Source: a virus. Taken from it: a DNA stretch of 28,091 nt. The position numbers and the translations under genes were made by a program. Shown here in pieces: positions 1-6,279 of the stretch. The stretch spans positions 1 to 28,091 of IMG/VR virus record IMGVR_UViG_3300036835_000524; one strand, written 5' to 3'. The notes below the pieces were generated by a model that was given only the letters and a program-made list of their open reading frames with translations, had not been told where the DNA came from and ran no database searches. Each line of letters starts with the position of its first letter. The first letter of the stretch is position 1.

Positions 1-343
1 GGTGAGTGATGACGAGCCAGAAGCGGTGATCGTCCGAGTCCTGCTTGTGAACGATGAGGCAGCCGTCGTCACGGCGCGTGGATCGGACTTGGATATCTGT
101 CCCGACGTCGGCCGGGATCGTGTCGAGCGACCCGTTCGCGAGCGGGACTGTCCAGTGGCGGTCGACGTATTTCGCGACGGCTAGCTCAGCTGCGCATCCC
201 TCGATGTCAGTCGCCCAAGGATCCGTCCCGCGGTATCCATAGGCAGCTGGCCGTTCGCGTCGTAGGCCGTCGATGCGTCGGAGCACGCCGACGATCGCCG
301 CCAGCGACAGCTCCTGAGACGTGAGCGTGACGACCTCGCTCAC
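1..343 (-). CDS. Partial hypothetical phage protein, possibly PD-(D/E)XK-like
   Basis: I translated this by hand from GTG at 341-343; it stays open for 114 codons and runs off the left edge, so the C-terminus is missing. The start overlaps the stop of the upstream methyltransferase (GTGA). The visible protein has a helical N-terminus (residues 1-35), then GCAAELAVAKY (about 54-64), then VGTDIQVRST followed by a strand ending LIVHKQD and a final FWLVITH. An early Glu in a helix followed by an Asp and a Q-V-R strand motif resembles the core of PD-(D/E)XK-fold nucleases, but no canonical (D/E)XK is visible and the end is absent. The protein-like composition contrasts with the scrambled shadows in other frames. 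Function is unproven; a DNA-processing or hypothetical phage early protein is the safe reading. Confidence 0.6.
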   Translation of the reverse strand, partial: MSEVVTLTSQELSLAAIVGVLRRIDGLRRERPAAYGYRGTDPWATDIEGCAAELAVAKYVDRHWTVPLANGSLDTIPADVGTDIQVRSTRRDDGCLIVHKQDSDDHRFWLVITH

Positions 344-1356
344 GTCGCAAGCCTCCCGGCCGCTCGGCGAGCGACAGCCTCGTCCTTCTCAACGCCGAGG
401 GTTCGCCGGCCGAGATTGCGAGCGGCGACGAGCGTGGTACCGGCACCGCAGAAGGGGTCGAGGACGAGCCCGTCGACCGGGGACAGCTCGCGGATCCATT
501 GCTCGGCCTCGGCGAGCGACTGCGACCAGTCGTGCCGACTCTTGTCGGGCTTCGGGAACGTCGCCCAGTCGTGCACGAACGCTGGAGCGGCGTTGTGGTC
601 TTTCACGAACCAGACGAGTGGTTTCCAACCGACGAACACGCGCTTGCCAGCGAGTGACCGCTGCTCGTGCGCGGACTGGTGCTGTGAGGAGAGCACCCAC
701 CAGAACCGGAGGTGCTCGCTCATTGCCTCGAGGATCTTCGGTAGGGCATGCTGGCCGCAGTAGGCGATCACGCTGGAGCCCGGGCTCAGAACGCGTGCGG
801 CCTGTTCGGCGAGGTCGCCGTAGAGGCCGATGCTGCCGGTGTCGTAGGGCGGGTCGGTGAAGATCAGGTCGACGGAGCGCGGGCTCAGCCGAGGGAGCAC
901 CTCGCGGAAGTCGCCGACGAGGATCTCGTCGGGCAGGTCGTCCTGGTGACCGTGCCTGTCGACGGGAAGCTGCTGCCGTACATGCTCGACGAGCCAACGC
1001 CGTGGCGTCTGCCACTCATCGTCCGCGAGTGGAACATCACCGGCCAGCGCGCGTGCGAGCACCCGGAATTCAGCGACCAGCTTGTTATTGATGCCGTGGT
1101 TACCGTGGTAACCAACGTCGGGGAGTTGTCCGATGCGTGCTTCGACACGCCGTTGCACGCCAAGCATTGGGCGATGGAGTCGCCGACGCCGCAGGTAACT
1201 GGCGAGCGCCTCAGCCTGGTCGCGCCACTCCTGCAGATGTTCAACATCCGTTACGGATGGAAGCCGCTCGGCTACATCTCGCTCGAGCTCCGCGAGATCC
1301 GGCAACGCGATCGGTGCGCCCTGTTCGGGCAGAGCCGGCAGCAGCTCCGCGCTCAT
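340..1356 (-). CDS. DNA methyltransferase, N4/N6 type (beta-class motif order)
   Basis: 338 residues from ATG at 1354-1356. It should transfer a methyl group from SAM to the exocyclic amine of adenine or cytosine in DNA. The catalytic motif TDPPYD lies at about 167-172 and the SAM-binding motif DPFCGAGTT at about 300-308, so the catalytic motif comes before the SAM motif as in beta-class enzymes. The N-terminal 130 residues carry a charged helical region (RMLGVQRR-like segment near 62-70, VEARIGQL at 71-78) that resembles a segment seen in phage ParB/methylase-type proteins. The start was chosen because it overlaps the previous stop (ATGA); a longer in-frame version would run through the small membrane gene. 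No cognate endonuclease is obvious, so protection from host restriction or an orphan role is likely. The target site cannot be read from the sequence. Confidence 0.88.
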   Translation of the reverse strand: MSAELLPALPEQGAPIALPDLAELERDVAERLPSVTDVEHLQEWRDQAEALASYLRRRRLHRPMLGVQRRVEARIGQLPDVGYHGNHGINNKLVAEFRVLARALAGDVPLADDEWQTPRRWLVEHVRQQLPVDRHGHQDDLPDEILVGDFREVLPRLSPRSVDLIFTDPPYDTGSIGLYGDLAEQAARVLSPGSSVIAYCGQHALPKILEAMSEHLRFWWVLSSQHQSAHEQRSLAGKRVFVGWKPLVWFVKDHNAAPAFVHDWATFPKPDKSRHDWSQSLAEAEQWIRELSPVDGLVLDPFCGAGTTLVAARNLGRRTLGVEKDEAVARRAAGRLAT

Positions 1357-1499
1357 TGCCGGCGTCCCCAGTCGCTTGAGTCGAGGTCGCGGCGGATCTG
1401 GTTCGCGCCGCGATGGACGATCACGACGACGCCGACGCAGAGCGCGACGTAGATCAGGCCGAGCGCGGCGACGAGCGGCCAGAGCTGAGCGACGCTCAT
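1353..1499 (-). CDS. Small single-pass membrane protein (48 aa)
   Basis: Found by reading between two larger genes. ATG at 1497-1499 overlaps the lysozyme-like stop, and the TGA overlaps the methyltransferase ATG, so it sits in a tightly coupled series. The first 28 residues are mostly hydrophobic (LWPLVAALGLIYVALCVGVV and onward), then a basic and acidic tail follows (RGANQIRRDLDSSDWGRRQ). This suggests a membrane helix with a cytosolic C-terminus by the positive-inside rule. It could be a holin-like or exclusion factor because it directly follows a muralytic gene, but nothing specific identifies it. Confidence 0.6.
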   Translation of the reverse strand: MSVAQLWPLVAALGLIYVALCVGVVVIVHRGANQIRRDLDSSDWGRRQ

Positions 1500-1972
1500 G
1501 GCTGGCACTGCCATTGCCGCCAGCCGCCGTCCTCACGGACGGTCAGCGCCGCCGAAAGGGCATTGGCGATCGGGTCGTAGGGTGAGAACCCGAACGGCGC
1601 CCAGCCGAGCTGGAAAATCCCCTTGAACCGTCCGTTCTCCGCGAAAGGCTCGTAGCGGCTTTCGCACCAGGAGACCGCCGACAGGTCCCGGTACGACACA
1701 CCCGTAACAGCCGAGGCCAACCGGAGGGCGTAGGTGACTGTCGGCCGCCACCGTTGCCGCAAATGCCTGTGCGCGACTTGGAGTTGTCTGCGCAGCCGGC
1801 GGACCTTCCGGATCGCATGCTGGTTGGTGACGGTGCGGGTGACCGTCACCGTCCGCGAGCTCGTCACCGTCATGGTCGCCGGCAGGGTCGGCTCGAGCGA
1901 GGTGGTGGCGATCGTCACCCCGGCGGTTGCCGGCAGCAGCGAGGCGAGGCTGATCGCGACTAGCCGGGCCAC
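1496..1972 (-). CDS. Membrane-anchored or secreted lysozyme/transglycosylase-like protein
   Basis: 158 residues from GTG at 1970-1972, overlapping the stop of the upstream methyltransferase. Residues 1-25 form a signal or anchor helix; 30-50 are a Thr/Val-rich stretch; 52-75 are strongly basic. The C-terminal domain (about 80-158) has the lysozyme-fold signature: AVSWCESRYEPFAENG with likely catalytic Glu104, then KGIFQLG, FGFSPYDPIANALSAA and WRQWQC. Cys103 and Cys156 could form a disulphide outside the cytoplasm. It resembles the transglycosylase/Rpf-like domains that cleave the glycan strand of peptidoglycan. It lies in the early/accessory operon, far from the amidase endolysin, so entry, superinfection exclusion or an alternative lysis role should be considered. 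Confidence 0.72.
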   Translation of the reverse strand: MARLVAISLASLLPATAGVTIATTSLEPTLPATMTVTSSRTVTVTRTVTNQHAIRKVRRLRRQLQVAHRHLRQRWRPTVTYALRLASAVTGVSYRDLSAVSWCESRYEPFAENGRFKGIFQLGWAPFGFSPYDPIANALSAALTVREDGGWRQWQCQP

Positions 1973-2634
1973 TAGAGCCGCTTCCTGGCGCTGCGGAAGA
2001 CGATCAGGTAGGAGTGGGCGCGGCGCGTTCGGTGTATCCGTGCGTGCCCGAAGTTGCCCGGTCCGGTGCCGCCCGCGTGGACGATCAGGTCGTGGACACG
2101 GAGACCAGCGGCCTGGCCGGCGGCGATCGCCGACACATGCCCGAGCACGAACGTTCGCTCGTTCTCGCTGTAGTCGCACGCCTTCGCGAGAACCCACATC
2201 CGAGCGACCCGCGCGCACTCGGCGAGGCCGTCGGCGATGAGTTGCTCGACGGCCGCTCGTGTCCGGGTCGTGTTGAGGCCGTAGGCGCCCCGGTGGTCGC
2301 CTCGCACCTTGGCGCTCATGGTCTCGGGCCTACGGCTCGGGATGTACGGCGGGTCGAAGCAGACTGTGTCCCAGGAGTCGTCCGCGTGCGGTAGGTCGCG
2401 GAAGTCGATCCCGTCGGCGAGGTCGCTGCCGTGGAACGCCTTCGGCTGGAAGCGTCGCCACCAGACGCCCTGGCCGTAGGTGACGTCGAGCACCGTGCCG
2501 GTGAGGTAGAGCGGCGCGACCGACGCGATCAAGGCGGCGTTGTCGCCGACGAAGAACGACTGGGGCAGCGGCCCGACCGGACGCTCGTCGACGATATCGA
2601 ACGCGGCCTGAACGTCACGGAACACACCGGCCAC
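1972..2634 (-). CDS. DNA methyltransferase-like protein (DPPY motif)
   Basis: 220 residues from GTG at 2632-2634. VLDVTYGQG (48-56) is a SAM-binding loop and FDPPYIPS (93-100) is the amino-methyltransferase catalytic motif, here in SAM-then-catalytic order, unlike the 340-1356 enzyme. The segment after DPPY contains a Ser/Arg-rich substrate loop; the C-terminal half (WVLAKACDYSENE and following) looks like the rest of a Rossmann fold. It probably methylates DNA bases. Two methyltransferases of different architecture in one operon suggest more than one protected sequence. The downstream stop TAG overlaps the next GTG. The target is unknown, and a tRNA or RNA substrate is not excluded. Confidence 0.78.
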   Translation of the reverse strand: MAGVFRDVQAAFDIVDERPVGPLPQSFFVGDNAALIASVAPLYLTGTVLDVTYGQGVWWRRFQPKAFHGSDLADGIDFRDLPHADDSWDTVCFDPPYIPSRRPETMSAKVRGDHRGAYGLNTTRTRAAVEQLIADGLAECARVARMWVLAKACDYSENERTFVLGHVSAIAAGQAAGLRVHDLIVHAGGTGPGNFGHARIHRTRRAHSYLIVFRSARKRL

Positions 2635-2637
2635 CGG

Positions 2638-2832
2638 TCAGCCGTCTTCCTGTCGGACGATCCGGACGTGTCGGCGGGCTCGGTCCAACCGTTCCGCGTC
2701 ACGAGCGGCGCGTTCGGCGAGCCTGTCATGGCGGCGGCGGCGGTCGCGGGCCCGCCAGCGCGCCCAGACGAGCAGGTAGAGCAGGCCGATGATCAGGCCG
2801 GCGGCGAGCAGGCTGACGGCGAGCACGCTCAC
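2638..2832 (-). CDS. Small single-pass membrane protein (64 aa)
   Basis: GTG at 2830-2832 overlaps the upstream stop (GTGA). Residues 1-24 (VSVLAVSLLAAGLIIGLLYL and on) form one hydrophobic helix, followed by a highly basic amphipathic tail of about 40 residues (WRARDRRRRHDRLAERAARD). By the positive-inside rule the N-terminus faces outside and the tail is cytosolic. No family is recognised. With the 1353-1499 gene it brackets the lysozyme-like gene and one methyltransferase. Confidence 0.6.
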   Translation of the reverse strand: MSVLAVSLLAAGLIIGLLYLLVWARWRARDRRRRHDRLAERAARDAERLDRARRHVRIVRQEDG

Positions 2833-3062
2833 GCCGCCGGTGCTCGCAGCGATTCGTAGGCGACCCGCCGCAGCACTTCGGTGCCGTCGTTCCGCAGAGC
2901 GGCAATCTGGACCCGCCCGTTTCCTTCTCGAACAACCCGGCAGGGGACTGCTATGAGGTACCCGTAGCCGTCGCACGGCTCGTGCAGCCAGCGCAGCGGG
3001 CCGGGGCCGCCGCCGGCGGGGTAACGCACGCTTTCACCCATTAGCGTGCGTTGGCCGCTCAC
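2829..3062 (-). CDS. Hypothetical protein (77 aa)
   Basis: GTG at 3060-3062 overlaps the stop of the gene upstream (GTGA). The protein is mostly beta-like with a short Gly/Pro-rich segment (RYPAGGGPGPLRWLHEP, about 13-29) and a core AVPCRVVREGNGRVQIAALR (about 38-57) that could form a small beta-barrel. No transmembrane segment or catalytic motif is seen. It is accepted because of its non-repetitive composition and its exact fit in the overlapping operon. Confidence 0.6.
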   Translation of the reverse strand: MSGQRTLMGESVRYPAGGGPGPLRWLHEPCDGYGYLIAVPCRVVREGNGRVQIAALRNDGTEVLRRVAYESLRAPAA

Positions 3063-3286
3063 GCTGCCGCCTCGTCGACGTCGGCCGCGGCGAGCTGCTG
3101 CTCGAGCTCGGCGACGAGGTCGCGGCCGCGGAGCTGCTCCAGCCGGTCGCGGACGGCGAGCATCGCCAACGTGGTCTGCTCGACCCAGCCGGTCAGGTCG
3201 GGGTCGGCGTGGTGGTCGGCGAGCCGTTCGATGTCGAGCCAGCGGGTGCGGGCGTCGGCGACGAGCAGCTCGAGCGCGGCGGTCAC
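3059..3286 (-). CDS. Hypothetical helical protein (75 aa)
   Basis: GTG at 3284-3286 overlaps the upstream stop. The sequence is almost entirely helical and acidic, with heptad-like leucines (LLVADARTRWLDIERLADHH, then LAMLAVRDRLEQLRGRDL), ending in an Ala/Asp-rich tail. A short coiled coil or four-helix dimer is plausible. No known function is recognised. It sits between a zinc-binding protein and another hypothetical in the early operon. Confidence 0.6.
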   Translation of the reverse strand: MTAALELLVADARTRWLDIERLADHHADPDLTGWVEQTTLAMLAVRDRLEQLRGRDLVAELEQQLAAADVDEAAA

Positions 3287-3498
3287 GCGCCGGCCTCTTC
3301 GCGCGGGAGGGCGAAGATCGGCAGGTTGTCGGGCTGCGTCCAGCCGCCGTCGGGGACGATCGCCCCGAAGCGCTTGTGTTTGTCGCAGAGTGTCCCGTCG
3401 ACGTGGCGGTAGGGGCAGCGCCGGCCAGCGAAGTTCATCGACTGGCAGCGCTCGCGGTCGGAGACGCCGTCGCCGCGTCTGCGGGCGGCGGCGGTCAC
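3283..3498 (-). CDS. Small Cys/His (zinc-binding) protein (71 aa)
   Basis: GTG at 3496-3498 is the first gene after the 3.5-3.7 kb non-coding region. Residues about 18-42 hold the pattern RCQSMNFAGRRCPYRH followed by DGTLCDKHKRF: two Cys nine apart, then C-x2-H. This resembles the short treble-clef-like module in which a peptide of the form C-x(7-9)-C plus C-x2-H binds one zinc. The remainder has no recognised fold. Nucleic-acid or protein binding is an inference. No clear promoter is seen upstream, so it may be read through from the integrase/HNH transcript. Confidence 0.62.
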   Translation of the reverse strand: MTAAARRRGDGVSDRERCQSMNFAGRRCPYRHVDGTLCDKHKRFGAIVPDGGWTQPDNLPIFALPREEAGA

Positions 3499-3511
3499 GC
3501 CGGCACCGGCT

Positions 3512-3530
3512 GGACAGGTTTTGGACGAAA
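3512..3530 (+). repeat. Arm-type direct repeat, copy 1
   Basis: GGACAGGTTTTGGACGAAA at 3512-3530; its partner is at 3745-3763. The two share GGACAGG, a 4-base spacer, GGAC and an A-rich end. Confidence 0.5.
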
Positions 3531-3593
3531 CGCCCCGCCCACGCCTGTCACGCGGTGGCGTGCGCTGTCATGGTTTGTCGCCTCTGGAAGGGC

Positions 3594-3619
3594 GAAACCC
3601 CCCGCAAGCGGAGGGTTTC
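3594..3619. terminator. Hairpin, probable intrinsic terminator
   Basis: GAAACCC (3594-3600) and CCGC (3602-3605) pair with GCGG (3608-3611) and GGGTTTC (3613-3619) around an AA loop, with one C/A mismatch: 11 pairs in a 26-base hairpin. A short T-run is part of the stem, so it could stop transcription either way. It lies downstream of the HNH gene and upstream of the 3283-3498 gene on the minus strand. Confidence 0.5.
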
Positions 3620-3727
3620 TGTCCTGCCGTGGCGCACCCTGGCGCGCTGTGTCGCTACCGGGGGGTAATGGTTCGAGCCCAGTACCGCCCATAGCCGTTT
3701 GTGGCTCAACCATGCGGGTTTGCGAGA

Positions 3728-4189
3728 TCATGCGCTTTCCGCCGGGACAGGCGCTGGACAAAAACGGCTTTCGCCGTGCCGTTTCCGATGCTCGCCAGGC
3801 GTCAACGGCTCAAGATGTGAAGGGTTCACGCAGCGGGTGTTGCGACAGGTGTGGTGGACGTGCAGGCCCTTGAGGTCGGCGCCAAGGAATTCCAGCAGCA
3901 GGCGATGGGCGTAGTGCTTGCGCCCGTTCGCTCTAAGGTGGCCGTAACCCTGGCGGCTGATGTAGCCGTGCCACTCCCAGCAGCCCGCTGGAGTGATCAC
4001 GATCTGGTCGAGCAGCGATGGGAACGACGTTGCTGCGCGGCGAAGTCTGAGCAGGTCGACCCAGGCTCGTGCGGCAGCCTCGGTCGTAAACGTGCGGGTA
4101 GTGGGTCTACCGTCGGCGTAGTAACGCGCTCGCCACTGGCGACCGTGGAGATCGACGTGGCCGCCGCCGGGCTTCGAGCTGCGATTCAC
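3728..4189 (-). CDS. HNH endonuclease with N-terminal AP2/integrase-arm-like domain
   Basis: 153 residues from GTG at 4187-4189, overlapping the upstream stop. Residues 11-50 (HGRQWRARYYADGRPTTRTF then a helix with RAWVDLL) resemble the three-strand/one-helix DNA-binding domain of AP2 proteins and of tyrosine-integrase arm domains. Residues 66-130 form an HNH_3-type nuclease: GCWEWHGYISRQGYG, HRLLLEFLG, VHHTCRNTRCVNPSHL with His112-His113, Cys115, Cys120 and the N-P-x-H-L helix. It should nick or cut DNA in a metal-dependent manner, as free-standing homing nucleases do. The last 15 residues overlap an att arm repeat and lack the usual C-terminal pattern of the family. Position next to integrase and attP suggests a mobile gene. 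Confidence 0.82.
   Translation of the reverse strand: MNRSSKPGGGHVDLHGRQWRARYYADGRPTTRTFTTEAAARAWVDLLRLRRAATSFPSLLDQIVITPAGCWEWHGYISRQGYGHLRANGRKHYAHRLLLEFLGADLKGLHVHHTCRNTRCVNPSHLEPLTPGEHRKRHGESRFCPAPVPAESA
3745..3763 (+). repeat. Arm-type direct repeat, copy 2
   Basis: GGACAGGCGCTGGACAAAA at 3745-3763 matches the copy at 3512-3530 outside the 4-base spacer. It lies inside the 3' end of the HNH gene, so the end of that gene may have been extended or trimmed by att evolution. Confidence 0.5.
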
Positions 4190-4371
4190 GACGCATGCTC
4201 CGTGTCGCGGCGGTCGTAGTGATCGAGCGCCGCGCGCACGTTTCGCACGAACGTGCGCACCGCTGGCTCGAGCTCGTGCTCGACGGCCTCGAGCTCGGCG
4301 AGCGGCTCGCGGATCCGATCGACGACCTCGTCGAAGGTGAGCTCGTGGATGTCGAATTCGTGATCGGTCAC
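4186..4371 (-). CDS. Hypothetical acidic helical protein (61 aa)
   Basis: GTG at 4369-4371 and a 4-base overlap with the HNH gene downstream. Highly acidic at the N-terminus (TDHEFDIHELTFDEVVDRIR) and helical throughout, without membrane segments. A Shine-Dalgarno-like GAGGGG lies about 6 bases upstream. No family is recognised; it could be a small regulator or partner of the HNH protein or integrase. Confidence 0.55.
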   Translation of the reverse strand: MTDHEFDIHELTFDEVVDRIREPLAELEAVEHELEPAVRTFVRNVRAALDHYDRRDTEHAS

Positions 4372-4400
4372 TTCGGCCCCTCGCCGCCCAGCTCGCTCAC
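4368..4400 (-). CDS. Possible 10-codon coupling ORF
   Basis: GTG at 4398-4400 overlaps the integrase TGA, reads VSELGGEGPK, and its TGA overlaps the next GTG at 4371. It exactly bridges the only gap in this operon segment. It may be a translational coupler or chance. Confidence 0.2.
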   Translation of the reverse strand: MSELGGEGPK

Positions 4401-5641
4401 GTCGTAGCCTTCCGGGTGTCGGTCGCGGGGGTTGAGGCCCGCCGGCCGGCCACGGCCGAGACGGCGGTCGCCGGGGTCAGAGCCGGCCCGCCGGGCTCGG
4501 CCTGCAAGGTCGCGCGGAGGCCTCGCGGCGCCTTGGCGGCGATCGCCCTGCGGGCGCGCGCGCCGCGGTCGCCCTGGTCGTAGATCCGGTCCAGGAGCTC
4601 GCCCGAGTCGACGTGGCCGAGCCGGTCGGCGGCCTCCTCGCGGGTGAAGCCGGCGGCGCGCATCAGCGTCGCCGCGGTCGAGCGGAGGTCATGCGGGGTG
4701 AGGTCGTCGAACGGCGTCGGGTCGGTCTCGTCGAGACCGTGCTGCTCGCGCCAGGCCTCGCCCGCGCGCCGGCAGGCCTTCGCCCAGACCAGCTTGTGGA
4801 ACTGCCCGTACCGCCAGCCGCGGCCTGTCCTGGTCGGGAAGACGAGCCGGGTGCCCGGGGCGCGGGCGAGCAGCTGTTCGCGCAGCAGCGCGATCTCCTC
4901 CATGTCGAGCGCGACCGCCTTCGCCAGCCGTTCCTTCGCCAACTCGGCGGTGACGGTCGCGGTGCCGGCCTTCAGGTCGAGCCGGTCGTCGGTGAGCGTG
5001 AACGCTTCGCCGATCCGCAGGCCGGTCGTGCCGAGCAGCAGCAGCATCCGGCGTGCGTACTCGGGGCTGCTGTCGGCGAGCAGTTCGAGCTCGTCGACGG
5101 TGAGCGCGCGGCGGGTGCGTGGATCGACGGCGATCGGCTCGATCGTGAGGATCGACTGGTCGACGTCCGGGTCGGCCGCGTAGCGCAGCACGGCTTTCAG
5201 CGCCTGCAGTTCGTTCCGGGCCGACGTCGGCGCCGCCGCGGCGCGGGTCAGGATCGTCGGCTCGATCGTCTGCCGTCGGAGCAGGGGCAGCGGGGTCGTC
5301 GCATGGTCGCCCTCGAGCCAGGGCTTGCACGCGCGCGTCCAGTGCTCGAGCCCGCGGGTGCGGAGCTTCCGGCCGCGGCCGCTCACACGCTTGCGCGCGA
5401 GGAAAGCTTCGGTCGCGTCGCCGAGGGTGCGGTCGCCGCCGGCGCCGGGCGCCGCCGGGCGCGGCTCGCCGCTGTCGCGCATCTCGCGCAGCACCAGGAT
5501 CCGGGCGTTCGCCTTCGCCGCCGTCGGCAGGCCGGTCTCGATGTACGGCTGGCCGTCCCAGGAGAGGCGGCACCGGTAGCCGGCACCGTGCTGGTCGATG
5601 CCGGGGAGTAGCTGCTGCGGCTTCGCGGTGGTCAGAGTCAC
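4397..5641 (-). CDS. int: Tyrosine site-specific recombinase (phage integrase)
   Basis: 414 residues from GTG at 5639-5641, overlapping the stop of the excisionase-like gene. The N-terminal 60 residues form a beta-rich arm-binding domain (YRCRLSWDGQPYIETGL); about 72-165 is the SAM-like core-binding domain; 175-375 is the catalytic domain. Catalytic residues can be placed: Arg209 in TTGLRIGE, a Lys at 236 or 241, His317 and Arg320 in TPHDLR, His343 in LGHVD and the nucleophile Tyr354 in DRIYDQ. A Pro/Ala/Thr-rich tail of about 40 residues follows. It should integrate the phage at a tRNA gene, and the two tRNA-half sites at 3.67 and 6.28 kb are its likely context. The set is complete, so it should be active. 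Confidence 0.95.
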   Translation of the reverse strand: MTLTTAKPQQLLPGIDQHGAGYRCRLSWDGQPYIETGLPTAAKANARILVLREMRDSGEPRPAAPGAGGDRTLGDATEAFLARKRVSGRGRKLRTRGLEHWTRACKPWLEGDHATTPLPLLRRQTIEPTILTRAAAAPTSARNELQALKAVLRYAADPDVDQSILTIEPIAVDPRTRRALTVDELELLADSSPEYARRMLLLLGTTGLRIGEAFTLTDDRLDLKAGTATVTAELAKERLAKAVALDMEEIALLREQLLARAPGTRLVFPTRTGRGWRYGQFHKLVWAKACRRAGEAWREQHGLDETDPTPFDDLTPHDLRSTAATLMRAAGFTREEAADRLGHVDSGELLDRIYDQGDRGARARRAIAAKAPRGLRATLQAEPGGPALTPATAVSAVAGRRASTPATDTRKATT

Positions 5642-5856
5642 CGTGAGCTCCTTTCGGTTGAGGTGTGCTCACGATAGCCCGCTGTTCCGAAGTCGGCAAT
5701 CCGGGCGGCGTCGACGACGCGGACGCGCTGCTGGCCGCCGATCGTGACGGTCGGGATCACGCCGGCGGCGGCCCAGCGTTGCACGGTGCGTTTCGAAACG
5801 TGCCAGAGCTGGGCGCACTCGGCGAGGGTGAGCAGCTCGAGCTCGTCGCGGGTCAC
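5638..5856 (-). CDS. xis: Excisionase-like HTH protein
   Basis: 72 residues from GTG at 5854-5856. LTLAECAQLWHVSKRTVQRW (9-28) is a winged-helix/MerR-type HTH of the excisionase family, followed by the wing TIGGQQRVRVV and a short basic tail. Such proteins bend att DNA and set the direction of integrase. Four-base overlaps with the integrase downstream and the small gene upstream show co-expression. A simple transcription regulator is the alternative. Confidence 0.82.
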   Translation of the reverse strand: MTRDELELLTLAECAQLWHVSKRTVQRWAAAGVIPTVTIGGQQRVRVVDAARIADFGTAGYREHTSTERSSR

Positions 5857-6089
5857 GGGATCAGCCTCGTGTGCCGGTGCGCGCGCTCGAGATGACCGCT
5901 GATCGCGGCGAGCCCGACCAGGGCGCGGCCGATGTCGAGCTCGACCAGGCCGCCGTACCGGATATCGCCGGCCCGGGTGCGGAGCGCGCCGAGGTCACGA
6001 CGCAACTCGACGACGCGCTCGACGGCCGCCTCGATGCCGTCGGCGAGCTCGACGGTGCCGGCCGGCCGGTAGGCAGACGAGCGGCTCAT
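5853..6089 (-). CDS. Hypothetical helical protein (78 aa)
   Basis: ATG at 6087-6089; first gene of the leftward operon. Two helices (LADGIEAAVERVVELRRDLG, about 15-34, and LVELDIGRALVGLAAISGHL) without a hydrophobic membrane segment, ending with a His/Arg-rich tail. No Shine-Dalgarno is obvious. It overlaps the excisionase start by 4 bases. Unknown function. Confidence 0.55.
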   Translation of the reverse strand: MSRSSAYRPAGTVELADGIEAAVERVVELRRDLGALRTRAGDIRYGGLVELDIGRALVGLAAISGHLERAHRHTRLIP

Positions 6090-6134
6090 GCTCGACGGTC
6101 GTAGGAGGCTGAGGCTCTTGTCATCGGGTGTCGC

Positions 6135-6163
6135 GTTCTATCGCAGCGGCGCGCACCTGTCAC
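6135..6163 (-). promoter_or_regulatory. Candidate promoter for the leftward integrase operon
   Basis: On the minus strand GTGACA (6158-6163) and TAGAAC (6135-6140) are separated by 17 bases, about 45 bases upstream of the first gene. The -35 element overlaps the GGCGCG-CCTGTC repeats, so an integrase or excisionase bound there could repress it. Confidence 0.4.
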
Positions 6164-6176
6164 GGCGCGTCCTGTC
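6148..6176 (+). repeat. Tandem GGCGCG/CCTGTC repeat pair
   Basis: GGCGCGCACCTGTC at 6148-6161 and GGCGCGTCCTGTC at 6164-6176, period about 16. Resembles clustered protein-binding sites; same CCTGTC motif occurs near attP-like site 1. Confidence 0.5.
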
Positions 6177-6194
6177 TCGGTTTGGCGGTCGTTT

Positions 6195-6228
6195 GCGCGC
6201 GCTGGCGTGGTCTGGCGCGCGCTGGCGT
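6195..6228 (+). repeat. Perfect 14-bp direct repeat, period 20
   Basis: GCGCGCGCTGGCGT at 6195-6208 and 6215-6228. Two turns of DNA apart, fitting cooperatively bound arm-type sites for integrase. A related CTGGCGCGCTG occurs in the 3.6-kb region. Confidence 0.55.
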
Positions 6229-6245
6229 ACTCTCGCGCGGTTCTG

Positions 6246-6270
6246 TTTTTGCCGCTCGTTGCGGCGAAAA
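6246..6270. terminator. Ten-pair hairpin next to tRNA half
   Basis: TTTTTGCCGC (6246-6255) pairs with GCGGCGAAAA (6261-6270) around TCGTT, with one G-T wobble. The A and T flanks make it terminator-like in either direction. It sits 9 bases before the tRNA-half. Confidence 0.5.
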
Positions 6271-6279
6271 CGGGACACA

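Larger units (their letters stand above)
3512..3764 (+). other. attP: Candidate phage attachment region (attP-like site 1)
   Basis: A mostly non-coding region holds a tRNA T-loop plus acceptor 3' half at 3671-3691 (GGTTCGAGCCCAGTACCGCC then CA). The 3' T-stem CCAGT and acceptor strand ACCGCCC are in normal order, but no D-arm, anticodon arm or 5' acceptor lies upstream, so it is not an intact tRNA gene. It is flanked by a matching direct repeat, GGACAGG-N4-GGAC, at 3512-3526 and 3745-3759, on either side of the core as arm-type integrase sites usually are. CTGTCA also repeats at 3545-3550 and 3565-3570. An inverted repeat (ATGGTTCGAGCC against GGCTCAACCAT) surrounds the core. The tyrosine integrase is 0.7 kb away. 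This is an inference without a host sequence to compare. Confidence 0.5.

Noticed and set aside
1496-2218. Longer start for the lysozyme-like gene
   Set aside because: The extra N-terminus overlaps the methyltransferase and is Arg-rich shadow; GTG at 1972 overlaps its stop and gives a signal helix.
3617-3691. Complete tRNA gene on the plus strand
   Set aside because: T-arm and acceptor 3' strand are present, but no 5' acceptor, D-arm or anticodon arm can be drawn upstream.
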